A DNA stretch of 64,000 nt from positions 1 to 64,000 of the forward strand of contig PHEV01000008.1 in the NCBI GenBank assembly GCA_002843035.1, given 5' to 3'. Both the position numbers and the translations under genes were made by a program. Positions 30,351 through 39,477 of the stretch are shown here, piece after piece; the first letter of the stretch is position 1; each line of letters starts with the position of its first letter. This DNA is from Actinobacteria bacterium HGW-Actinobacteria-5 (GTDB taxonomy: Bacteria > Actinomycetota > Actinomycetes > Propionibacteriales > Propionibacteriaceae). The notes under the pieces were generated by a model that ran no database searches, was not told the DNA's origin, and saw only the letters and a program-made list of their open reading frames with translations.

Positions 30351-30935
30351 CTACGGCCTGCGCGCGAAAACCAGCCAGGCGAGCACCGCCAGCGCAGCGC
30401 CGCCGGCCACAACGGCCGGGCCGAGCGGCTGGCCCGCGAGCGGGAGCACGAGTGCACCGACCGCCACCGTGCCACCCACGAAGGCCAGCCCCCGCGGCAG
30501 GCCGCGGGCCAGCGCGGCCCACTCGACGCGGGCGGTCCACGAGACCCGCTGCGCCCACCAACCCAGCCGGACGGACGCGTACCCGAGCGGGATCAGCCCG
30601 AGCACGACGGGGTCGAACGGACCGTGGCCGTCCAGCGCCAGGAACAGTCCGGACGCCACCACCGCGACGAGCGCCATCGACGGGGACGGCCAGACCGCGA
30701 TCACTGCGACGCAGATCCAGACCAGCGTCCAGGCGACCCCGGCGTCCATCGCCAGCCGACCGGTCGCGATCAGGAGCAGCAGCCCCGACGCAAGCGAGGT
30801 CGCTGCACGCAGCACCCAACCCGGGACCGTCCGGCCGAGCACCACACCGATCCGGGGCAGTGGCCGGGCCTCGGGGTCCGGCAGGTCGCGCAGCAGCGGC
30901 AGCTCCGCGCGCAAGGTCAGCAGCCACGTCCTCAT
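30351..30935 (-). CDS. membrane protein of the DUF58/MoxR cluster
   Basis: MRTWLLTLRAELPLLRDLPDPEARPLPRIGVVLGRTV... several TM segments; ATGA overlap with the DUF58 gene. Confidence 0.75.
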   Translation of the reverse strand: MRTWLLTLRAELPLLRDLPDPEARPLPRIGVVLGRTVPGWVLRAATSLASGLLLLIATGRLAMDAGVAWTLVWICVAVIAVWPSPSMALVAVVASGLFLALDGHGPFDPVVLGLIPLGYASVRLGWWAQRVSWTARVEWAALARGLPRGLAFVGGTVAVGALVLPLAGQPLGPAVVAGGAALAVLAWLVFARRP

Positions 30936-32221
30936 CGCCAGTCCCGCTTCCGTGCGGCGACCCGGGCGAGTGCATCGAGGCCTGCCGCGGCCTCTGCCCT
31001 CCCGGAGGCGGCCCAGTGCACGATCGGGACGCCTTCCCGCGCGAGCCGGTCGAGGCGCAGCTCGCGCTCCATTCGCACGATCCGCCACGCGATCGCCAGG
31101 CGCGGGTCGCTGGCCGGGCGCACGTCCGGCAGCGTGTCGACGACCACCACCGGGTGCCCGAGGCCGCGCCAGGTGCGAACGAGTTGCGCCGAGGCGTCGT
31201 CCAGCACCGTGCTGAACAGGTAGATCAGCGCGTCCGCCGACACCTGCGGCGGACGCAGCCGCGCGCTCGGCTCCCCCACCGGGTGCGAGAGCGCGAGCCC
31301 GTGCAGGATCCGGCGCAGGTGGCGCCGTCCGGACGCCGGCGGCAGCGGTCGCGCGTCCAGCGCGAGGTCGACCAGGCCCACCCGGTCGCCGTGCTCGACG
31401 AGCGCACGGGCGATGCTGGCGGCCGCGTGCCGGGCGAGGTCGAGCGAGGTCGCCTCGTCCACCCGCTGCTCGCCGAAGTGGCGCCACGTGCGCGGGTCGG
31501 TGCCGACGTCGTCGCGGGAGTCGAGCACCAGCATCACCGCGGCCTCCGCGTCGGCGAACGTACGCCGAACGTAGAGCGTCTCCAGGTTCGGCGAACGCCG
31601 CGCGGTGGCCCGCCAGTCGATCCGCCGGAGCCGGTCGCCCGGTGCGAACGGGTGGATGTCGCGCAACTCGCCCCCGTCGCCGAACCGGCGTGAGCGCCGC
31701 GGGCCGGTGAGTCCGCGCAGGTTCCGCGGCACGGGCACGTGCGCCAGAGGCATGGAGGACGGCAGGACGAGCCGCCGGGTGCCGCCGACGGTGACGGGAT
31801 CGTGCTCCCACTCCCCCGCGTAGCTGCGCACGTCGGCGATCGCCGTCTCCTGCGGGCCGGTCCGCACCGAGGCGAGCCGGAGGTCGACGGCTCGCGAGCC
31901 GTCCGGCGGCACCCGGGCAACGAACTCGGCCGTCCGGTGCCCGGCTGCGGACACCCGGACGTGCGCGAGGTCACCCCCGCTGATCCTGATCGTGGACGCC
32001 ACACCGGCTTCGGTCTCCGGGTCCGGCGGATCCTCGGCGACGGCGTGCGCGCCGGAAGGAGGCCGGGTGCGGGAGAACACCGTGGCCAGCAGCATCGGCA
32101 CCCCGAGCAGCGCGACGTCAGGACGGCCGAGCGCCAGCCCCGCGATCAGCAGGACGACGCCGGCGACGGCCGCCGCTTCGGGCAGGCCGCCCACCCGCCA
32201 TCCCGGCGCGTCCGGCGGCAT
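30932..32221 (-). CDS. DUF58 domain protein
   Basis: GDGGELRDIHPFAPGDRLRRIDWRATARRSPNLETLYVRRTFADAEAAVMLVLDSRDDVG. Confidence 0.9.
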   Translation of the reverse strand: MPPDAPGWRVGGLPEAAAVAGVVLLIAGLALGRPDVALLGVPMLLATVFSRTRPPSGAHAVAEDPPDPETEAGVASTIRISGGDLAHVRVSAAGHRTAEFVARVPPDGSRAVDLRLASVRTGPQETAIADVRSYAGEWEHDPVTVGGTRRLVLPSSMPLAHVPVPRNLRGLTGPRRSRRFGDGGELRDIHPFAPGDRLRRIDWRATARRSPNLETLYVRRTFADAEAAVMLVLDSRDDVGTDPRTWRHFGEQRVDEATSLDLARHAAASIARALVEHGDRVGLVDLALDARPLPPASGRRHLRRILHGLALSHPVGEPSARLRPPQVSADALIYLFSTVLDDASAQLVRTWRGLGHPVVVVDTLPDVRPASDPRLAIAWRIVRMERELRLDRLAREGVPIVHWAASGRAEAAAGLDALARVAARKRDWR

Positions 32222-33192
32222 CAGGACTGTCGCACGGTCGTGGGGCCCGGCACGGACGCGAGCAGGTCGGCCACGACCGCCTCGGGCCGACGTCCGGACG
32301 CCCACGCCGTCGCGGTCAGCGTGAGCCGGTGGGAGAGCACGGGGACGGCGACCTGCTTCACGTCCTCGGGCAGCACCACGTCGCGCCCGTCGAGCACGGC
32401 GACCGCGCGCGCGAGCAGCACGAGGTTCTGGGATCCCCGCGGCGAGGCGCCCACTTCGAGGGCGGGGTGGCGCCGGGTCGCCGCGGCGAGGTCGACGCAG
32501 TAGGTGATCACGTCCGGGTCGACCGGCATGGCCTCCACCCCGGCCTGCATCGCCAGCACGGTGGCCGAGTCGACGACCCGCGACACCGGCGCCGCCTCCT
32601 GCTGCCGGGCGATCCGCCGGGCGAGCACCTCGCTCTCACCGTCCCGGGTCGGGTAGCCGACCGCCAGGCGCACCATGAACCGGTCCAGCTGTGCCTCGGG
32701 CAGCGGGTAGGTGCCCTCGTACTCGACCGGGTTCGAGGTCGCAACCACGTGGAACGGCAGGGTGAGCGGACGGCTCGCGCCCTCGACCGTGACCTGCCGC
32801 TCGGCCATCGCCTCGAGCAGTGCGGACTGGGTCTTGGGCGCCGTCCGGTTGATCTCGTCAGCCAGGAACAGTCCGGTGAACACCGGGCCGGGCCTGAAGC
32901 TGAAGTCGCCGCGCTGCGGATCCCACACGCTCGAACCGGTGATGTCGCTGGGGAGCAGGTCGGGCGTGCACTGCAGGCGCGCGAAGTCGAGCCCGAGTGC
33001 CGTGGCCAGGCTCCGCGCGGCGAGCGTCTTGCCGGTGCCGGGCACGTCCTCGAACAGCACGTGGCCGCCCGCGAGGATCGTGGCAAGAGCGATCGGAAGC
33101 GTCTCGCGCATCCCCACGACAGCGGTGCCGACCTCGGCGAGGATCGCCTGCCCGAGCCGGGCGACCTCGGCGACCGGCATGGTGTTCGTCAT
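32221..33192 (-). CDS. MoxR family AAA+ ATPase
   Basis: GHVLFEDVPGTGKTLAARSLA, CTPDLLPSDITGSSVWDP, FLADEINRTAPKTQSALLEAMAERQVTVEG. Confidence 0.95.
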   Translation of the reverse strand: MTNTMPVAEVARLGQAILAEVGTAVVGMRETLPIALATILAGGHVLFEDVPGTGKTLAARSLATALGLDFARLQCTPDLLPSDITGSSVWDPQRGDFSFRPGPVFTGLFLADEINRTAPKTQSALLEAMAERQVTVEGASRPLTLPFHVVATSNPVEYEGTYPLPEAQLDRFMVRLAVGYPTRDGESEVLARRIARQQEAAPVSRVVDSATVLAMQAGVEAMPVDPDVITYCVDLAAATRRHPALEVGASPRGSQNLVLLARAVAVLDGRDVVLPEDVKQVAVPVLSHRLTLTATAWASGRRPEAVVADLLASVPGPTTVRQS

Positions 33193-33668
33193 CGGGTGGT
33201 CCTTTCGTCACGAAGCCTGTCGATCGCGTCGAGCCAGGTCTGCAGGGTGCGGGCGGTGGGGCGTTGCCCTGAGGCGAGCCCTGCGACCACGGATGCGCCG
33301 AGCAGCCGCTCCACGTCGCCCCTCCGGGCGGGGTCGGCGGGGTCCACGCCGAGGAGCGCGAGCCGGGCCGCGGCGAGGTCGCGCGCCCGCCGGACGATCC
33401 GGTCGCTGGCCCTCCGATCCTCACCGAACACCTGCCAGGACAGGTCGCTCACCGCGTCCCGCCCGCCGGCGCGGTGGCCGAACGAGTGGCTCGGCCACTC
33501 CGCTTCGAGCGGCGGCGGCCGACGTCCCTGGAGCAGGACGACGGCCAGCAACAGGAACGCGCACAGCGCGGCATGGGTGGGATCGAGGATGCCGCCGAAC
33601 CCGAGCGCAGCACACAGCGCGACCGCGAGCACGCCGCGGATGGCGAGGCCGCGAACCGAGGTGGTCAT
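33189..33668 (-). CDS. hypothetical membrane protein of the MoxR cluster
   Basis: MTTSVRGLAIRGVLAVALCAALGFGGILDPTHAALCAFLLLAVVLL...; ATGA overlaps on both sides. Confidence 0.7.
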   Translation of the reverse strand: MTTSVRGLAIRGVLAVALCAALGFGGILDPTHAALCAFLLLAVVLLQGRRPPPLEAEWPSHSFGHRAGGRDAVSDLSWQVFGEDRRASDRIVRRARDLAAARLALLGVDPADPARRGDVERLLGASVVAGLASGQRPTARTLQTWLDAIDRLRDERTTR

Positions 33669-34333
33669 GACGAAGCCTCTTCCCGGTGGCTGTCCTGGAC
33701 GACGTCGAGCGCCGAAGCGATCCGCGCGAGTGCCCCACGGGCGCTGCCGACGTCCTGCGGCGTGACCGGGCCGGAGGTGAATCTCGCCCGGTGGTAGAGC
33801 CCGCGCAGCACCGCGACGGCGTCCGCGGGGGCGGACGTGCGCGCGAGCAGTTCCGTGGTGAACTCGGTCGCGGTCTGGGCGGGATCGCGTCCGGCGCCCT
33901 GGAGTTCCGCCTCGTCCTCGAGTGCCACCCAGGCAGCGATCACGGCGTCCCGGGGTTGCCGGGTGCCTGCGAGGTGCGCCTCGGCGCGGGCGACCGCTGT
34001 GGCCAGGGAGGTGATGTCGACGCCAACCACCTCGCCGGGCACGTCGGAGCCGTCCAGCCGGTCGGGCTCGGTGAGGTCCTCCTCAGGCCGCCAGGCGGCG
34101 CGCAGCCGCCGGACCAGCCAGCCGATCGCGAGTGCGGCCAGTGCAACCACGATCACCGTGAACAGGGCGAGCATGGCCTTCTCGAGCGTCTCGGCGACCG
34201 GAAGGTCGCGCTGGGGCGGCTCCTGCGGCGGGAGCGTCATCGGCGTGGTCGTCGGGACGGGCCGGTCGCGGTTGCCGATCGTGAACGGGGGGACGGTAAC
34301 GACCCACGGTGTGGCGGATGCGGCCCCGAGCAC
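33665..34333 (-). CDS. DUF4129-like membrane protein (start uncertain)
   Basis: TM segment LFTVIVVALAALAIGWLV plus C-terminal helical domain AVARAEAHLAGTRQPRDAVIAAWVALEDEAELQGAGRDPAQTATEFTTELLAR; 5' end ambiguous. Confidence 0.65.
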   Translation of the reverse strand: MLGAASATPWVVTVPPFTIGNRDRPVPTTTPMTLPPQEPPQRDLPVAETLEKAMLALFTVIVVALAALAIGWLVRRLRAAWRPEEDLTEPDRLDGSDVPGEVVGVDITSLATAVARAEAHLAGTRQPRDAVIAAWVALEDEAELQGAGRDPAQTATEFTTELLARTSAPADAVAVLRGLYHRARFTSGPVTPQDVGSARGALARIASALDVVQDSHREEASS

Positions 34334-34618
34334 GGCCAGGACGATCGCGGCGATGACGCCGCCACGGATTCATCGCTGCACCCGGTTGCACGCCCACATT
34401 CTCGCCCAGACTCCGCACGAGAGGGCGGAAGGCCACCGCGCTTCCCCGGTCATCTGCGTCGATGTCGCGGGCCCGGGCGGCTTCGGGCGGGGTGGAGGCG
34501 AGTGTGCTGCCCGTCGGAGCGGCGTCCAGCCACAGCCTGGCCGTCGCGGTGCCCGGGGGCGAGGCATCGTGCGGTACCGCCACCGCGATCGTCCGCCGGA
34601 CAGCCAGCGGAAGTGCTC

Positions 34619-34666
34619 AAACTGTACGGTTCGGTTTGACAACGATCAAACCAGACCGTACGGTTT
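34619..34666. promoter_or_regulatory. TetR operator pair overlapping a promoter
   Basis: 21-bp inverted repeat AAACTGTACGGTTCGGTTTGA / TCAAACCAGACCGTACGGTTT (18/21 matching), spacer CAACGA; TTGACA at 34636 and TACGGT at 34659 embedded. Confidence 0.75.
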
Positions 34667-34671
34667 GATTC

Positions 34672-35292
34672 ATGCCGACGGCGACGGACAGGCGGCGAGC
34701 CGCGAAACGGGAGCAGATCACCTCTGCGGCCCGCAAGCTGTTCCTCAGCCAGGGCTTCAACGGCACCTCGATGGACGCGGTCACCGCAGAGGCCGGGGTG
34801 AGCAAGCAGACGCTGTACGCCTACTTCCCCACCAAGCTCGACCTGCTCGCCGACGTGCTCTACGCCGGCATGAAGGAGCTCGTCCTGGTGCCACCGACGC
34901 CCAACGAGATCAACAGCCTCGACGACCTCCGCGAGCACCTGATCGCCTTCGCCTCCCGCCTCACCAACAGCCTGCTGCAGCCCGAGACCATCGCGCTGAT
35001 GCGGCTCGTGCTCGGCGAGGTGTTCCACGTCCCCGAACTGCGCAAGACCTTCCGGGAGGCCCTGCCCGGCCAGGTGCTCGCCCGCACCGAGGCCATGCTG
35101 CGCCAGGCGGACGCCCGCGGGATCCTCCGGATCGACGACCCCGAACTGGGTTCGCGGATGTTCGTCGGCCCGGTGATGACCTATGTCGCCCTGGACGGCT
35201 TCCTCAGCGCCAACCCCTCCCCGCCGCCCGAGCACGCACGCCTGGTCCGGCTGGTCGACGCCTTCCTCGCCAGCATGGGAGCCCAGCCGTGA
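34672..35292 (+). CDS. TetR/AcrR family regulator
   Basis: REQITSAARKLFLSQGFNGTSMDAVTAEAGVSKQTLYAYFPTKLDLLADVL. Confidence 0.95.
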   Translation: MPTATDRRRAAKREQITSAARKLFLSQGFNGTSMDAVTAEAGVSKQTLYAYFPTKLDLLADVLYAGMKELVLVPPTPNEINSLDDLREHLIAFASRLTNSLLQPETIALMRLVLGEVFHVPELRKTFREALPGQVLARTEAMLRQADARGILRIDDPELGSRMFVGPVMTYVALDGFLSANPSPPPEHARLVRLVDAFLASMGAQP

Positions 35293-36551
35293 CCGCCCGA
35301 CGCTACGCCGCCCTGGCCACCGGTCTCGTCCTGCTCGCCGGCTGCGCATCCGCCCCGTCCGGGGTGGTCGTCTCCGGCACGGTCGACGACACCCTGACGA
35401 CGGTCACCGTGCCGAACCTCGCCGTCCCCGCGGTGAACCTGGACGCCGGTTTCACCGACGTCACCGGCGCCTACAACCCGGTCACCGGGCGGACGTCGAA
35501 CCAGTACTCCGGGGTGGGCACCACCTACAGCATCGGCACGACCGCGCGACTGGCTGCCGTGAAGGTCAGCCAGGGCGACACCGTGAAGGCGGGCGACGTG
35601 GTCGCCACCATCGACCCCGCACCGCTCCAGGCCCAGCTGGCCGCGGCGAAGGCGGATGCGGCGGTCGCCTCGGCCCAGCCCGACCTGCTCGGCGACGCGA
35701 TCGACACCACCTACGACAACCAGGCCACCATCGCCGACAACCGGGCGAAGGTGGTCGACGCGATCAGCACGTTGACGAAGGCCAAGGCGAAGCTGGTCAA
35801 GGCGCGCAGGACCATCGACAAGAACCTGCCCAAGGCGAAGGCCGGGCTCGCGCAGGTCGAAGCCGCGATCGCGCAGATCCCGGCCGGCGTCCCCGTCCCT
35901 GATGAGTTGCTCGCCCAGAAGCAGGCGCTCACCGCCGCGATCAAGAAGATGACGGCGGGACTGAAGCAGATCAAGGCCGCCCTGCCCAAGCTCGACAAGG
36001 GACTGCGGCAGGCCCGGGCCGGGTTGAAGAAGCTCGACGACGCCAAGGCCAAGATCGTCGACGCCCGCGGCACCCTGGAGGGGCTGCAGGACGTGGCCAC
36101 GATCCAGGCAGGCGCGATGCAGGTGCCAATCGAGCTCGCACGGGTTCAGCTCGGACTGACGAACCTCGTCGCGCCGGTGAACGGCGTGGTCGTCCAGGCC
36201 GCCTCGACCGGAGACGCGCTGGCACCCGGAGCCACCGTGGTGAGCATTCGCGAGTCCGCGCCCAGCACCCTCACCGCCTGGCTTTCGGGCACCCAGCTCG
36301 CCCAGATCTGCGACGGCGACTCCGCGTCCATCGCCGGCGACTGGACGACAACCACCGTTCCGGCCACCGTGACCCGGATCGGCACGAGTTGGCAGTACCC
36401 ACCGACCTCGGTAGCCACGGACGAGGTCCACCTCACCCGCGCGGTCGAGGTCCAGTTCACAGCCACCGGACAGCTGCCCGCAGGTGTTCCGGTGGAGATC
36501 ACCATCGCCGGCTGCCGCCCTGCGGCCGGCACCGACACGACGAACGGTTGA
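35289..36551 (+). CDS. lipoprotein HlyD-like periplasmic adaptor
   Basis: Lipobox LLAGC; biotinyl-lipoyl-like halves VKVSQGDTVKAGDVVATIDPAPLQAQ and LVAPVNGVVVQAASTGDALAPGATVVSI; long coiled coil. Confidence 0.85.
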   Translation: MTARRYAALATGLVLLAGCASAPSGVVVSGTVDDTLTTVTVPNLAVPAVNLDAGFTDVTGAYNPVTGRTSNQYSGVGTTYSIGTTARLAAVKVSQGDTVKAGDVVATIDPAPLQAQLAAAKADAAVASAQPDLLGDAIDTTYDNQATIADNRAKVVDAISTLTKAKAKLVKARRTIDKNLPKAKAGLAQVEAAIAQIPAGVPVPDELLAQKQALTAAIKKMTAGLKQIKAALPKLDKGLRQARAGLKKLDDAKAKIVDARGTLEGLQDVATIQAGAMQVPIELARVQLGLTNLVAPVNGVVVQAASTGDALAPGATVVSIRESAPSTLTAWLSGTQLAQICDGDSASIAGDWTTTTVPATVTRIGTSWQYPPTSVATDEVHLTRAVEVQFTATGQLPAGVPVEITIAGCRPAAGTDTTNG

Positions 36552-36556
36552 CGAAC

Positions 36557-37363
36557 ATGGCAGGCGATACGAAGCGCAAGCACCCGCCGATCCCGGTGAT
36601 CGTGGCGGTCCTGCTCCTGGTGATCGGGGGCGGCGCGTGGTGGTGGTGGAGTTCGACCCAGCCCAGCGCCGCAGCGGACAGCAACCGGCTCACCGGCACG
36701 GTCGAGGCCGGCCAGTACCAGGTCACCCCCGGAATCGCTGGCCGGATCACCTCGGTCAAGGTCAGCGAGGGCGACCAGGTCACGAAGGACGACGTGCTGG
36801 TCACGCTCGACCAGTCCGCGGTGAAGCTACAGATCCAGCAGGCCCAGCAGGGCGTGGACGCGGCGAAGGCTGCCGTGAAGAACGCAAAGGACGACAAGAA
36901 GAAGGGCGACGCGACCGCCGCCGACGTCACCGCAGCGAAGGCCCGGCAGAAGCAGGCCGAGGCGGCCGTCAAGCTGGCGAAGGTGCAGCTCGGCTACACC
37001 ACCGTCACCTCGCCCGCCACCGGCACGGTCGTGTCGGTGACCAGCAATGTCGGCCAGAACGCTGCTCCCGGCAAGGCGCTGCTGACGATCCTCGACCCCA
37101 CCGACCTGTTCATCAGGGTGTTCGTGCCCGAGACCGGGATCGGCGACGTGAAGGTCGGCCAGTCCGCGTCCGTGACCACCGACTCCAGCACCGGGACGTT
37201 CACCGGCACCGTCAGCTTCATCGCCAGCGAGTCCGAGTTCACCCCGAACAACGTGCAGACCAAGGACCAGCGCACCAAGCTCGTCTACGAGGTGCGGGTG
37301 AAGGTCTCCGACTCCTCCGGCACCCTCAAGGCCGGCATGCCGGTGGACGTGGCTCTGGGCTGA
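36557..37363 (+). CDS. HlyD family secretion protein (adaptor)
   Basis: GRITSVKVSEGDQVTKDDVLVTLDQS, VTSPATGTVVSVTSNVGQNAAPGKALLTILD. Confidence 0.88.
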   Translation: MAGDTKRKHPPIPVIVAVLLLVIGGGAWWWWSSTQPSAAADSNRLTGTVEAGQYQVTPGIAGRITSVKVSEGDQVTKDDVLVTLDQSAVKLQIQQAQQGVDAAKAAVKNAKDDKKKGDATAADVTAAKARQKQAEAAVKLAKVQLGYTTVTSPATGTVVSVTSNVGQNAAPGKALLTILDPTDLFIRVFVPETGIGDVKVGQSASVTTDSSTGTFTGTVSFIASESEFTPNNVQTKDQRTKLVYEVRVKVSDSSGTLKAGMPVDVALG

Positions 37364-37366
37364 GCC

Positions 37367-38335
37367 ATGACCGCAACCACCACGCCGCAGGGAGTCGGCG
37401 CGATCCGCGCCCACGCCCTGCGCCGGACCTTCGGTGAGGTCGTCGCCGTCGCGGAGGTCGACCTCGACATCCCCGCCGGCGCCGTGTTCGGCCTGCTCGG
37501 CCCGGACGGGGCCGGCAAGTCCACGCTGATCCGGATGCTCGCGACCGTGCTCCGTCCCGACTCCGGAACCGCGGAGGTGTTCGGCCACTCCGTGACCGCC
37601 GAACGGGACCAGGTCACCCCGCGGATCGGCTACATGTCCCAACGGTTCTCGATGTATCCCGATCTGTCGGTTATGGAAAACCTGGAGTTCTTCGCGACCG
37701 TCCGCGGCGTTGGCCGGGCCGATCGCCGGACCCGAGCCAAGGCCCTGCTGGAGAGCATGGGGCTGGACGAGTTCACCACCCGGCAGGCCCAGTTCCTCTC
37801 CGGCGGGATGAAGCAGAAGCTGATGCTCGCCACCACCTTGATGCACGAACCCGATCTGCTCCTGCTCGACGAGCCCACCACCGGCGTCGACCCCGTCTCC
37901 CGGCGCGAGTTCTGGCGAATCCTCGCCGGGCTGCACCGCGAGGGCAGGACGGTCCTGGTCGCTACCCCCTACATGGACGAGGCCGAGCGTTGCACCCAGG
38001 TCGCGTTCCTCGACCGCGGCCGGATCCAGCGCTCCGGCAGTCCCGACGAGATCAAGGCCCAGGTGCCCGGGCAGCTGCTCGAGGTGTCCCTGCCCGAACC
38101 GCGCGCGGCGATGGCGGTCCTTGCGGACGTGCCCGGAGTCACCTCGGTGCACCTGCTCGGCGATGTCGTCCGCGTGCTCTGGGACGCCGACGCTGACCCC
38201 GAAGCCGCCCTGACCGGCGCCCTGGCCGCCGCAGGGCGGTCCGGTCGCGTCCGCGAGGTCGCCCCCGACATGGAGACGGTGTTCGCCTACCTCGCCGAGG
38301 CGTCCGGGGCTGCCGACGAGGAGCAGGCGTCATGA
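37367..38335 (+). CDS. ABC transporter ATP-binding protein (YbhF N-half-like)
   Basis: GLLGPDGAGKSTLIRML, LSGGMKQKLMLATTL, LLLLDEPTTGVDPVSRREFW. Confidence 0.93.
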   Translation: MTATTTPQGVGAIRAHALRRTFGEVVAVAEVDLDIPAGAVFGLLGPDGAGKSTLIRMLATVLRPDSGTAEVFGHSVTAERDQVTPRIGYMSQRFSMYPDLSVMENLEFFATVRGVGRADRRTRAKALLESMGLDEFTTRQAQFLSGGMKQKLMLATTLMHEPDLLLLDEPTTGVDPVSRREFWRILAGLHREGRTVLVATPYMDEAERCTQVAFLDRGRIQRSGSPDEIKAQVPGQLLEVSLPEPRAAMAVLADVPGVTSVHLLGDVVRVLWDADADPEAALTGALAAAGRSGRVREVAPDMETVFAYLAEASGAADEEQAS

Positions 38336-39477
38336 GGAGCGCACTGGTCCGGATCGGCGCGATCGTGCGCAAGGAGTTCCGCCACCTCGCCCGGGATCCG
38401 CGGATGCTGCTGGCCGTCGTGATCACGCCGGTGATCCAGCTGCTGCTGTTCGCCTACGCGATCAGCTTCGACGTCGAGAACGTCCCGACCATCGTGATCG
38501 ACCTCGACCAGACCCAGACCAGCCGCACCTACGTCGAGCGGTACGAGGCATCCACCTTCTTCGACGTGGTCGCACACGGCGGCACGATGGCCCAGGTCGA
38601 CGCCGCGTTCGACGCGAACTCCGCCCGGGTGGCGGTCGTGATCCCGGCCGGCTTCGCCCGCACCCTGGCCAGCGGAGAGGCGGCCCAGGTGGCCGTGCTG
38701 ATCGACGGCAGCGAGCCGACCGCGGCCAAGGTCTCGCAGGCCTACTCGGTGGCGCTCAACCAGCTCTACAGCCAGCAGCTGACCCGCCAGTGGGCCGACC
38801 AGCAGGGGCTCGACCTGTCCAGCCTGGGCACGCTCGAACCGCGAATCCGCACCTGGTACAACCCCGAGCGCAAGTCGTCGGACTTCCTGATCCCGGGCCT
38901 GATGGTGGTCATCCTCGCCATCGTCACCGTGCAGCAGACCGCGGTGACGCTGGTCCGCGAGCGCGACCAGGGCACCCAGGAGCAGCTCGAGGTGAGCCCG
39001 ATGCGCCAGATCGAACTGATGATCGGCAAGCTGCTGCCCTGGACGCTGATCGCGTTCGCGGACATGGCGCTGATCACGGGGCTGGGGCGCTCCATCTTCG
39101 GCGTCCCGTTGCGGGGTGACTTCTGGACGCTGGCGCTCGGGTCGGCGCTGTTCGTGTTCGCCTCCCTCGGCATGGGGCTGGTGATCTCGGCGATCGCGCC
39201 GAGCCTGGACACGGCGAACATCCTCGCGATGCTGATTGCCTTCCTGCCGGCCTTCCTGCTCTCCGGCTTCGCGTTCGCCCTGGACCAGATCCCGGTGTTC
39301 CTGCAGTGGGTGAGCTATCTGTTCCCCGCGCGGTTCATGGTGACGATCTCGCGCGGAGTCTTCCTGAAGGGCGCGGGCTTCATGGAACTGTGGCCCGAAC
39401 TGGCCGCACTCACCGTGTACGCGCTGGTGATGCTCGTGATCTCTTCAGTCCTCTACGGCAGGAGGTCCGCGCGATGA
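38332..39477 (+). CDS. ABC-2 type permease (YbhS/R-like)
   Basis: IVRKEFRHLARDPRMLLAVVITPVIQLLLFAYAISFDVENV...; TM region with VREREQGTQEQL-like motif (VRERDQGTQEQLEVSPM). Confidence 0.92.
   Translation: MRSALVRIGAIVRKEFRHLARDPRMLLAVVITPVIQLLLFAYAISFDVENVPTIVIDLDQTQTSRTYVERYEASTFFDVVAHGGTMAQVDAAFDANSARVAVVIPAGFARTLASGEAAQVAVLIDGSEPTAAKVSQAYSVALNQLYSQQLTRQWADQQGLDLSSLGTLEPRIRTWYNPERKSSDFLIPGLMVVILAIVTVQQTAVTLVRERDQGTQEQLEVSPMRQIELMIGKLLPWTLIAFADMALITGLGRSIFGVPLRGDFWTLALGSALFVFASLGMGLVISAIAPSLDTANILAMLIAFLPAFLLSGFAFALDQIPVFLQWVSYLFPARFMVTISRGVFLKGAGFMELWPELAALTVYALVMLVISSVLYGRRSAR

Noticed and set aside
33837-36551. 904-aa plus-strand ORF
   Set aside because: Only its C-terminal part from GTG 35289 is real; the N-terminal part is a shadow across the DUF4129-like gene and tetR in the wrong frame.
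37500-37520. Walker A GPDGAGKS (Asp instead of Asn) as an unusual ATPase
   Set aside because: As far as I recall this variant occurs commonly in YbhF-type ABC ATPases; not unusual.
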